Positions 8,846 through 15,604 of a DNA stretch of 64,000 nt are shown piece by piece. Source of the stretch: a bacterium (GTDB lineage Bacteria > Vulcanimicrobiota > Vulcanimicrobiia > Vulcanimicrobiales > Vulcanimicrobiaceae); contig JAJYFL010000004.1 of assembly GCA_021790935.1 (NCBI GenBank), forward strand, positions 155,142-219,141. The letters are read 5' to 3'. The notes under the pieces are model-generated. The model was not told the DNA's origin, did no database searches, and worked only from the letters and a program-made list of their open reading frames with translations. Both the position numbers and the translations under genes were made by a program. Position 1 is the stretch's first letter, and every line of letters begins with the position of its first letter.

Positions 8846-8872
8846 CCACCTGACGCTGCGCGTACAGGGTGG
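8846..8872 (-). repeat. hairpin at the tnpB-side end, probable omega-RNA 3' scaffold
   Basis: CCACCTG and ACGC pair with GCGT and CAGGGTGG around a tiny loop, with one bulge. It lies 13 nt past the tnpB stop on the coding strand. In IS605-family elements the omega RNA covers the 3' end of tnpB and ends at the element's right end, so this hairpin is the natural candidate for its 3' scaffold. Confidence 0.45.
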
Positions 8873-8885
8873 AATTTCGTGTTGC

Positions 8886-10130
8886 TCACGCGAATTGCGC
8901 GAGGCACCCGGTCGGTTCCCGGCCGGTGCGGGCTAGCGCCCACAAGAGATTGACGCGCGCGGCGTTTTGATCGCGCGAAAGAACCAAGCCGCAAGAGCAA
9001 ACGTGCTGCCGTACCGAGAGCGCCTTCCCCGTGCCGTCCCGGAACGGGACAGGCTTGCGCTGCTTCCCGCAGGCGCTGCACGTTTGGCTCGGCTTGACCT
9101 TGCGCGATGGAACCTCGACGAACGCGACACCAGCTTCTACCGCTTTGTATCGGACCATATCGAGAAATGCGCGTGGGGCCGTCGCGAGAATCTCGCGATT
9201 CAAGCCCGCTTTCTGGGCGACGTTGCGCCCCGGTGATTCGGCCGTTCCCTTGGCGGAACGGACCATATTCTTGATCGAGAGGGACTCGGTGGCGATCAGA
9301 TCCACCGCCGCAACGAGCTTTGCCGAGCGTTGGTGCAAGAAGTCCAGCCGTTTGGCGGTGGTCTTGCGGTGGATCGCGCTGACGCGTCTGCGCGCCTTGG
9401 CGCGATTGTTCGACCGTTTGGCCTTGCGTGCGAGGTCTTGCTGCGCGCTTTCGAGCCTCGCCTTCATGCGGGCGAAGAAGCGCGGGTTCTCGATGGCCGA
9501 GAAAGCCTGGTCTTCATGCGCGAGCGTGGCGAACGTCTCGACGCCCCAATCGAGGCCAATCGCGTCGGTCCCGCCTTTACGTTGGGGCTCGCAGGCAAGC
9601 GTGAGGCTCGCATACCAGCCTCCGGCCTTGTGCGCAATCTCACACGTCTTGACTTCGCCCGGCGTTCGCGCGCGTCCGCGTACCGGGATTGTGCCGATGC
9701 CGGAGAGGCGCAACCGGCCGTGCCGGTTGCCGGCTCCCGGCACGAACCGAAAGCCGTCGCCATGCGTCTTGTATCCCCAGCCGGAGAAACGGTCGAACGC
9801 TTTGAACCGCGGGAAGCCTGGCGTCTCGCCTCTCTTGCAACGCCGAAAGAAGGATGCGAACGCCAGATGCAGACGGTGCAGCGTGACCTGCGCCGACTGC
9901 GCGTTGAGCCCGGCATAGCGTTCATCGCTGGCGCGCAGGTCGGTGAGATCGCGCATCTGATCGTACGCCGACAGACTCTTGCGCTGGAGCCGCCAGGCCG
10001 CGATACGCTGTTCGAGTGCGGCGTTATAGAGCCGTTGGTGCAAGCCGAGCATGTCAAGCAAGGCTGCTTCTTGTGAGCGCGAAGGATAGAGGCGATAGGC
10101 GACCTTGCGCGAGACGGGTTCCATCCTCAT
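8886..10130 (-). CDS. tnpB: TnpB RNA-guided nuclease of IS605 family (OrfB)
   Basis: This 414-aa protein is the omega-RNA-guided DNA nuclease associated with IS605-type transposons, related to Cas12. The split RuvC triad is visible: D in GLDWGVETFATL (about residue 193), E in ATESLSIKNM (about 285), and D in SRDQNAARVNLL (about 390). The zinc-ribbon is present as CSACGK, with the second pair in HVCSCG. The N-terminal Tyr-Arg-Leu-Tyr-Pro motif (VAYRLYPS) is standard. ATG 10130 or the ATG two codons later are both plausible. All catalytic elements appear intact, so it may still be active as a nuclease even though its tnpA partner is a pseudogene. Confidence 0.9.
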   Translation of the reverse strand: MRMEPVSRKVAYRLYPSRSQEAALLDMLGLHQRLYNAALEQRIAAWRLQRKSLSAYDQMRDLTDLRASDERYAGLNAQSAQVTLHRLHLAFASFFRRCKRGETPGFPRFKAFDRFSGWGYKTHGDGFRFVPGAGNRHGRLRLSGIGTIPVRGRARTPGEVKTCEIAHKAGGWYASLTLACEPQRKGGTDAIGLDWGVETFATLAHEDQAFSAIENPRFFARMKARLESAQQDLARKAKRSNNRAKARRRVSAIHRKTTAKRLDFLHQRSAKLVAAVDLIATESLSIKNMVRSAKGTAESPGRNVAQKAGLNREILATAPRAFLDMVRYKAVEAGVAFVEVPSRKVKPSQTCSACGKQRKPVPFRDGTGKALSVRQHVCSCGLVLSRDQNAARVNLLWALARTGREPTGCLAQFA

Positions 10131-10164
10131 ATAGTGTACCTTCGTTATGGTAGCCAAACAAGAG

Positions 10165-10452
10165 ATGAGGGCGCTCTGCCACAGTGTTTTCAATCTCCAT
10201 CGCCATTATAGTTCTCGTCACGGAGTATCGTCGCCGTCGCATCGACGCAGCGATCCTCGCACGCCTCCAAACGATCTTTGGGAATCTGGCAAAGCGGTGG
10301 GGCTACGAGCTTCTGGAGTTTAACGGCGAGGTCGCGTCTGATCCGTCTTCTGGAGCCGTTCGTATTGCATCGTCAGTTGCGGCGGCGCTCCGCTCTCGGT
10401 GCTCAAGCAGTACGTCCAAGGCCAAGTTGGCGTGGAGAGCGGCGAGCCTTGA
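10165..10452 (+). pseudogene. tnpA: tnpA (IS200/IS605 Y1 transposase) remnant with internal deletion and frameshifts
   Basis: Three frame fragments add up to a degraded TnpA. ATG 10165 gives MRALCHSVFNLHRH, matching the usual N-terminus. The next frame gives VLVTEYRRRR through ARLQTIFGNLAKRWGYELLEFNGE (10214-10329). A third frame gives FWSRSYCIVSCGGAPLSVLK then QYV (10348-10416), the C-terminal region with the catalytic tyrosine, ending at TGA 10450-10452. The stretch between FNGE and FWSRSY, which in TnpA carries the HUH metal-binding motif and the following helices, is missing. The gene cannot make a functional transposase. Confidence 0.8.
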
Positions 10453-10516
10453 GCGCCCTGCCGGGCGCTCAAGGCGCTTCACCACCAGCCAACGGCGGGA
10501 GACGCCGTATGGCTGG
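10449..10516. repeat. two hairpins after tnpA, probable element end
   Basis: The first is a perfect 10-bp stem (10449-10458 with 10463-10472, loop TGCC) overlapping the tnpA stop. The second is a long imperfect stem (CCAGCCAACGGCG at 10485-10497 pairing with CGCCGTATGGCTGG at 10503-10516). One is probably the subterminal hairpin of the element end; the first could also terminate tnpA transcription. Confidence 0.5.
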
Positions 10517-10552
10517 AGCACTGCGCCGCTCTTTGGTAGGCGGCGGACTGGC

Positions 10553-12118
10553 TTAGCGGATTTGCGTTAAGACGTATAAGGAGATATCGTGCAGGTCGCG
10601 TTTGGACATCTTCCAGCGCGGCATCACGGGGCTCAGCGTATCCCCATTATTATCGACTCCAGTCGAAATCGCACGCTCGAATAGCGCGACCGTCCACGGT
10701 GTCGTCCCTCCGTTCATGGACCCCATCGAGCCCATCGAACCCATCGAGCCCATCCGGTCTAACATGTGCGCGTGAGGGCCGAGTCTCGCGCTGACCGCTC
10801 CATCTGCGAGCCGCACGCCGCCGGCGCCGTTGGGACCGTGGCAAACCGCGCAACTCTGATAGAATCGCGACGGGTCTGCCGTCGTGATTCGCGCGCCGTT
10901 CACGTCCTTACCGGTAAAGAAGATCGAGCGTCCGTTCGCAATCGCAGCGGCATCGGCGGACGCCGGCACCGGTATGGCCCTCGCGATCGTTCCAGGTGGG
11001 AACCGGTTACGATACCACGGACCGGCCCAAAGCACTTGATAGTTCAGCGCCGGTCTCTTGCCGGCGCTCGCGAGATCCTCGAGGGTTACGATGACGTTCG
11101 GCCGTAGGTTGAAGGCGGCATCGGCTATATAGTTGACTGCCGAACTGCCCAGCCCGTCGTCCGTATGTTCGTACCGAAGATCGACGTGCAGCCACGGCAG
11201 CGGGCCGTAGATCGTCTCGAACGAGACGCCGTGGCTGTTGGCCGGTGGCGACGCGCCGTCGTTGGGATTATCGTCACGGCCAACGATTCCCATCGCCATG
11301 AGTTCGTATCGATCGCCGCTGTACGAGGCAAGCGCCGCCTCACGTGTATAGCTGTCGTTCGCGCCGGACGGCAGAGGATACGAGCCACGTAGTCCGGCTA
11401 TGCCGCCGGACCATCTCGATTCGGGAGACAAGTACTGTATCGAACCCGTCCAGGCCGCGCCCTCGCCCGCGCTGTGAAAAGCGCTCTCGATCGGCCCAGC
11501 CCCAGTCAAATAGGACACGTTGCCTATCCATCCAAGATGCCCGACCTGCGTGTACGATGCACCCCACCGGTTGTCGGCAAGCATCGAATCGTTCGATCCA
11601 ACCTGCAAGTTCGCGAGCCCATACCCGGAGAGCGAGAGCGGCTGGCTCGTCCATGGCGCAAAGACCGGTGTCGGGAACTTCCCGATCTGCAGGCTGCCGT
11701 CTCCACGGGCGAGCCCGTTGTAGGCGACCCATAGCTGATCGACCGCACTAGCAGGGAAACCGCCCGTTTCGACCGGCACCGATGCGAAATACGAAACCTT
11801 GGGTCCGATGAAACCGGCGGATAGGAACTGCACGAGCGCGCTGTGGACGCTCGCTTCCAAGGCCACCGGCAGGCTCCGGTTCTGCATCATCTGCAAGTGT
11901 TTGTTGAGGCCTCTGGAAAAATTCGTCATCAAGACGTAGCGGCCGTACCTATTGAGTTGAGGCACCGCCGTGTGGCAGAGACCGCAGTTCACGCCGCCTT
12001 GTCCGTTCGCAAGGACGGGGATCGCCAGCGCCGGTTTCGGGGCACCCAGCGACCACGCGAAAACCATCGCAGTGGAAAGCGCCGTAGCTTTCGTGATGAT
12101 GCAAGAAAACGGTTTCAT
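10553..12118 (-). CDS. c-type cytochrome / porin-like beta-barrel fusion (two CXXCH)
   Basis: This 521-aa exported protein has a signal peptide (residues 1-32). A first haem-binding CGLCH lies near residue 45 in a short segment (NCGLCHTAVPQLNRYGRYV). A long alternating beta-strand region with aromatic girdles (about 80-390) looks like an outer-membrane porin. A C-terminal cytochrome c domain has CAVCHGPNGAGG near 435 and a candidate axial Met in VMPRWKMSKRDLHD. A tandem Met-Gly-Ser repeat (MGSMGSMGSMGSM) near residue 465 lies inside this domain. It starts 5 nt after an upstream secreted DUF1579-like gene. I infer electron transfer at or through the outer membrane; the substrate is unknown. 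Confidence 0.65.
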   Translation of the reverse strand: MKPFSCIITKATALSTAMVFAWSLGAPKPALAIPVLANGQGGVNCGLCHTAVPQLNRYGRYVLMTNFSRGLNKHLQMMQNRSLPVALEASVHSALVQFLSAGFIGPKVSYFASVPVETGGFPASAVDQLWVAYNGLARGDGSLQIGKFPTPVFAPWTSQPLSLSGYGLANLQVGSNDSMLADNRWGASYTQVGHLGWIGNVSYLTGAGPIESAFHSAGEGAAWTGSIQYLSPESRWSGGIAGLRGSYPLPSGANDSYTREAALASYSGDRYELMAMGIVGRDDNPNDGASPPANSHGVSFETIYGPLPWLHVDLRYEHTDDGLGSSAVNYIADAAFNLRPNVIVTLEDLASAGKRPALNYQVLWAGPWYRNRFPPGTIARAIPVPASADAAAIANGRSIFFTGKDVNGARITTADPSRFYQSCAVCHGPNGAGGVRLADGAVSARLGPHAHMLDRMGSMGSMGSMGSMNGGTTPWTVALFERAISTGVDNNGDTLSPVMPRWKMSKRDLHDISLYVLTQIR

Positions 12119-12123
12119 TTGCG

Positions 12124-12600
12124 CTAGCGACGACAAACCTCGGTCACGATGTAAGCGTGATCGGCCGACTCGACAACCCAATCGAAGCTGCCGTTATTTT
12201 TCGGATGCATGGAAACCGTCGCACCGTTGTCGTTCCTTGTGCTGGTAAACACTCCGTTAACCCAGCCTTCGACGGTCTTGGTGAAGACCCCGCCGGGCGT
12301 GAATTGATATGCGACGAGCTTACCCTTCCGAGAATCGAACCCCCACATCTGGACCTCCCAGTCTCCACCGGTCTGGCGCTCTTCCATCCATTTCCCGTCA
12401 GGAGAGAATGTGTAGGTAAGATCGAACGCCTCGCTATTGGATACCCCGCCCCGAACGACGCATCGCCAACTCCCCGCCATAAATCGCAGCCTCGCAATGG
12501 CATCTGCCGATTGTTTGGCCGAGGCAGAGCCCATCAAGAAAAATGCGAGCGCCGCGGCTGCGAGGGGAAAAACTACAACAGTACGTCGGAGCAAGAGCAT
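12124..12600 (-). CDS. secreted DUF1579-like beta-barrel protein (158 aa)
   Basis: ATG 12600 follows GGAGGTG at good spacing and gives a signal peptide ending near SASA (about residue 28). The mature protein has FMAGSWRCVV, then FSPDGKWMEERQTGGDWEV and a C-terminal beta strand set. This pattern (G-x-W, then a series of antiparallel strands) is typical of DUF1579/nitrobindin-like or lipocalin-like small barrels. One Cys follows the Trp and one is near the C-terminus. It heads a two-gene unit with the cytochrome-porin 5 nt downstream, so a role in the same envelope process is inferred. Ligand unknown. Confidence 0.6.
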   Translation of the reverse strand: MLLLRRTVVVFPLAAAALAFFLMGSASAKQSADAIARLRFMAGSWRCVVRGGVSNSEAFDLTYTFSPDGKWMEERQTGGDWEVQMWGFDSRKGKLVAYQFTPGGVFTKTVEGWVNGVFTSTRNDNGATVSMHPKNNGSFDWVVESADHAYIVTEVCRR

Positions 12601-12868
12601 GCACACCTCCAGGCGGCTTGGGTTCGGCAGTCGGCCTTTCGAACCTAGCAGGTTGCGGGGAAGCGAGAGCCCGCGTTCCACGCTTCGCAGCGATGCAAAA
12701 CGGTGACGAGCACAATCGCGAGCTGACGGCAGATCAGTTGGACCCATCGCCCTTTGACCGTTTGCCGATCGCAAATCACGTGGCCGGCCTCATGGTAGAT
12801 CGTGATGGGGAGCGTCACCACAAGGAGTGCGAGGGCAATGTCGGCGCGTGCAGAATCGACGGTCTGTC
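12601..12868. promoter_or_regulatory. divergent intergenic region
   Basis: The 268 bp between the secreted DUF1579-like gene (minus) and the propeller gene (plus) must hold both promoters. I could not pick convincing -35/-10 pairs. The minus strand holds an open frame of 73 codons (12866-12645) encoding a hydrophobic segment followed by an HEAGH motif, but with only weak internal GTG starts. Confidence 0.35.
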
Positions 12869-13912
12869 ATGTCTAGGTTCGCGGCTTTGGCGTTGCTGCT
12901 GCTCGGTATTCCCGGCGCGCTGGCCGGTGCTGTTCGACCGCAAGCCGCGGCCGGCGCGAGCCGACTCTTCGTCGCCAATGTGGATAGCGATACCGTGACA
13001 GAGTACGTGAGTCCGTCCACCAAACCAATAACCATTCGCAAAGGCATAAACGCCCCAGAGGCTCTAGCGCTAGATGCTTCAGGCGATCTATTCGTCGCGA
13101 ACTGCGGCGAGCCGTGTGGAGGAAGAGGCAGGGGCGAGGTGACGGAGTACGCGCCGCCTTACACCGGTACGCCGATCACCATTGTCGTTGGCGTAGACGT
13201 TCCAGAGGCCGTGGCGCTCGATGCCTCGGGCGATCTATTCGTCGCGAACTCAAGCACGATAACGGAATATCGCCCACCTTACACGGCCGCACCGGCTGCG
13301 ACGATCGGCAATGGCTGGGGCGCCTCCCATGCCCTGGTGATCACTAAGTCGAGCAACCTGCTCGTCGCCAATTGCGACTTGGGGTGTATGGAAGGACACG
13401 ACCCCGGCACGGTAACGGTCTTCACGCCGCCTTACGCTGGTACGGCGGCGACCATCGTTAACGGCATAAAGTACCCAGAGGCCTTAGCGCTGGATTCCTC
13501 AGCCGATCTCTTCGTCGAAAACGCTCGCACGGTGATGGAGTACACTCCACCGTACACCGGAACGCCGACGACCGTCAGCACGGGCGAGATAGGCGGAGGC
13601 ATAGCCCTGGACGGCAAGGATAACCTCTTCATAGCGAAATGTATCTCGTCCTGCGCAGCAAACCGCAGAGACGCCGTGCTGCTGTATGCACCGCCCTACA
13701 CCAGCGCACCGAGAATCATCCGTAAGTGCATAAGAGACCCTCTTGCCATAACCTTGGATGCCGTCGGTAATCTCTTTGTCGCAGAAGACGGTTCGGAGTG
13801 CGGGGGAAGAGGCACGGGCGAGGTGACCGAATACGCGCCGCCCTATACGGGCGCGCCAACGACCATCAGTAACGGCGTGAATCATCCCGTGGCTTTACTC
13901 GTGACGCGCTGA
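12869..13912 (+). CDS. secreted seven-repeat beta-propeller protein (NHL-like)
   Basis: The signal peptide (MSRFAALALLLLGIPGALAG) is followed by seven repeats of about 40-50 residues. The consensus is E-A-L-A-L-D-A-S-G-D-L-F-V-A-N, then an insert, then V-T-E-Y-x-P-P-Y-T-G-T-P and a short loop. The last repeat ends in VALLVTR, which could close the ring with the first strand. Repeats 2, 4, 6 and 7 carry a longer Cys-containing insert (such as NCGEPCGG) with paired Cys. NHL/YVTN-like propellers bind proteins, glycans or small ligands; nothing points to a specific one. ATG 12869 is chosen for the signal peptide; a GTG at 12827 is the alternative. Confidence 0.7.
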   Translation: MSRFAALALLLLGIPGALAGAVRPQAAAGASRLFVANVDSDTVTEYVSPSTKPITIRKGINAPEALALDASGDLFVANCGEPCGGRGRGEVTEYAPPYTGTPITIVVGVDVPEAVALDASGDLFVANSSTITEYRPPYTAAPAATIGNGWGASHALVITKSSNLLVANCDLGCMEGHDPGTVTVFTPPYAGTAATIVNGIKYPEALALDSSADLFVENARTVMEYTPPYTGTPTTVSTGEIGGGIALDGKDNLFIAKCISSCAANRRDAVLLYAPPYTSAPRIIRKCIRDPLAITLDAVGNLFVAEDGSECGGRGTGEVTEYAPPYTGAPTTISNGVNHPVALLVTR

Positions 13913-14130
13913 TGGCGCCACAAGAGCGTCCCCGCTACACCGGTTAGCATCGATGATCTGAGGTCCCCGCGCCACGCTACAAGACGCTGCGAAGCCCGCC
14001 ATCGCTTTGAGCTACGCGGCCGAGAGGCCTCGCATCCCCGATGAAAGCGCCAGGGCTGGAGTTGCCCCGTTTCGGTTCGCTTAACTCCTATCCCGGCCCG
14101 GGTTGACCGCTGCCCCTATACTTAAGGGGA
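13913..14130. other. intergenic, nothing recognised
   Basis: About 220 bp after the propeller gene with no open frame, tRNA or clear terminator that I can support. Near its end, CCCCT and AGGGG (14114-14130) form a short stem around a TATACT-like sequence just before the riboswitch; it could be part of the promoter. Confidence 0.4.
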
Positions 14131-14133
14131 GAT

Positions 14134-14250
14134 ACCTCGCTTGGTGAGGCCTCCACGCGATACAAAGGCCGCTGCCCGGAAACGCCGAGAGGCGGCTTGA
14201 GCCGGCGGCGGCTCTACGGCGCGTGGTGCTGAAACTTGCCCGGTCACTGC
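14134..14250 (+). promoter_or_regulatory. M-box (ykoK) magnesium riboswitch
   Basis: The conserved M-box blocks occur in the right order: TTGGTGAGGCCTCC (14141-14154), GATAC (14159-14163), CCGCTGCCCGGAAACGCCGA (14169-14188), a variable GC-rich stem, and GTGGTGCTGAAACTTGCCC (14222-14240). The motif folds around several Mg ions and lowers expression of downstream Mg-transport genes when Mg is plentiful. The GTG start of the MgtE-like gene lies about 45 nt downstream. I see no clear intrinsic terminator, so control of translation is possible. Confidence 0.85.
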
Positions 14251-14292
14251 GCCGTGCGGACGGTATACTGTATAGAAAGGCGGTGATATGCG

Positions 14293-15597
14293 GTGGCGTT
14301 TCAGGGCGGATTCATCTCAGAGTTAGTCGGGCGCAAGGCGACGGTGAACCAACTGTCGATCGGCCGGGTCTCGGATTTTCTCATCAACGACCCCGACGAT
14401 TCGTTCCCACAGATCGACGGCCTCGTCATAAGAACGTCGCAGGGCCTGCGCTTCGCGCCCATCGCGACGGTCTCCGACGTCGATGCCGAGGGCACCGTCG
14501 CGCTCACCGTGGCTCCCAAGGAGCCCGCACCGCCCGACGCGGACGCCCTCTACCTCATCTCCGATCTGCTCGACAAACAGATCGTCGACGTCGACGGCCG
14601 CAAAGTCGTCCGGATCAACGATCTGGAGATCGCCAACACCGGGGGAACGCTGCGCGTCGTAGCCGCCGACGTCGGCGTCGCGGGCCTGCTCCGCCGGCTC
14701 GGGCTGAAAGCGTTCGGTAAGCGCTTCACGCCCTGGATATACCACAACGTGCCGCGCTCGATGATTGCGTGGGATTCGGTCGCGCCCATTCGGGAGAAGA
14801 ATCCGTCGCAGGTGCACCTTGCCATCAAGGAGAGCAAACTCGCGCGGCTCCACCCCTCGGAGCTCGCCGAGATCATCAGCGACCTCTCGGCTCGCGGAGC
14901 CGCGGCCGTCATCCACCAACTCGACGACGAAACTGCCGCCGACGCGCTCGAGCACCTCGACGCCGAGACGCAAAAATCGATCATCGAAGATGTCGGCACG
15001 GAACGGGCTGCGGACATCATCGAAGAGATGGACTCGGACGATGCCGCCGATCTGCTCTTGGAGCTCCCCGAAGAGCAGCAGACGCAACTACTGGCCGAGA
15101 TGAACGAATACACCGCCGGCGAGTTACGCGAGCTCGTGAAGTACCCGGAGGACACGGCCGGCGGCATGATGACCACCGACTACGTGTGGATCTATCCACA
15201 CCGGAGCGCCGAAGCGACCATCCGAAAGATTCGCGAGATCGCGCCGACCTCGGAGTTCATCTACTACCTCTACGTCCTCGACGAGCGCGACACGCTGCTC
15301 GGCGTCCTCACGCTTCGCGCGCTGCTGCTTGCGCCTCCCGGTGCCAAGATCGACCACATCATGGAGACCCATCTCGTTACGGTGGCGACGGACACGCACG
15401 CGCGCGACGTCGCCGCCACGATCGCCCGCTACGATCTGCTCGCCGTTCCGGTCGTCGACGAATCCGGCAGAATGCTTGGTATCGTCACGGTCGACGACGC
15501 CATCGACGCGATCATGCCCGAAGACCTCGCCAAGAAGCTGCCGCATTTCACCGCGCGATATCACAATCCAGCCGCCGTAGCCGCACCCGGCAGTTAA
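14293..15597 (+). CDS. MgtE-like cytosolic protein (PRC-barrel-like, MgtE_N, CBS pair) without membrane domain
   Basis: This 434-aa protein contains only cytoplasmic modules. An N-terminal PRC-barrel-like half (about 1-130) carries VSDFLINDPDDSFPQIDGLV and IVDVDGRKVVRINDLEI. The MgtE N superhelical domain (about 175-285) has HPSELAEIISDL, then LDAETQKSIIEDV and IIEEMDSDDAADLLLELP. A CBS pair (about 288-420) begins with YPEDTAGGMMTTDYVWI. True MgtE channels continue with five transmembrane helices after CBS; this one stops at residue 434 with none. The GTG start at 14293 follows AAGGCGGTG. The M-box upstream ties it to Mg homeostasis; a Mg-sensing regulatory partner for another transporter is my inference. 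Confidence 0.85.
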   Translation: MAFQGGFISELVGRKATVNQLSIGRVSDFLINDPDDSFPQIDGLVIRTSQGLRFAPIATVSDVDAEGTVALTVAPKEPAPPDADALYLISDLLDKQIVDVDGRKVVRINDLEIANTGGTLRVVAADVGVAGLLRRLGLKAFGKRFTPWIYHNVPRSMIAWDSVAPIREKNPSQVHLAIKESKLARLHPSELAEIISDLSARGAAAVIHQLDDETAADALEHLDAETQKSIIEDVGTERAADIIEEMDSDDAADLLLELPEEQQTQLLAEMNEYTAGELRELVKYPEDTAGGMMTTDYVWIYPHRSAEATIRKIREIAPTSEFIYYLYVLDERDTLLGVLTLRALLLAPPGAKIDHIMETHLVTVATDTHARDVAATIARYDLLAVPVVDESGRMLGIVTVDDAIDAIMPEDLAKKLPHFTARYHNPAAVAAPGS

Positions 15598-15604
15598 CGC
15601 AGCG

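Larger units (their letters stand above)
8846..10516. mobile_element. IS200/IS605-type element, divergent tnpB and decayed tnpA
   Basis: The element holds an intact tnpB (minus) and a broken tnpA (plus) arranged head to head 34 bp apart, as in IS605. The tnpB-side end carries an imperfect hairpin at 8846-8872 directly after the channel gene stop. The tnpA side carries two hairpins at 10449-10472 and 10485-10516. These subterminal hairpins are what TnpA normally recognises. Exact ends and the target tetranucleotide were not resolved. Autonomous transposition is unlikely because tnpA is dead. Confidence 0.75.

Noticed and set aside
14101-14125. TTGACC and TATACT as a sigma-70 promoter for the M-box transcript
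   Set aside because: The two elements are only about 8-9 bp apart, far from the 16-18 bp needed; the real promoter was not identified.
13913-14130. A possible tRNA or small RNA in the gap before the M-box
   Set aside because: No acceptor/T-loop pairing or tRNA landmarks could be assembled.
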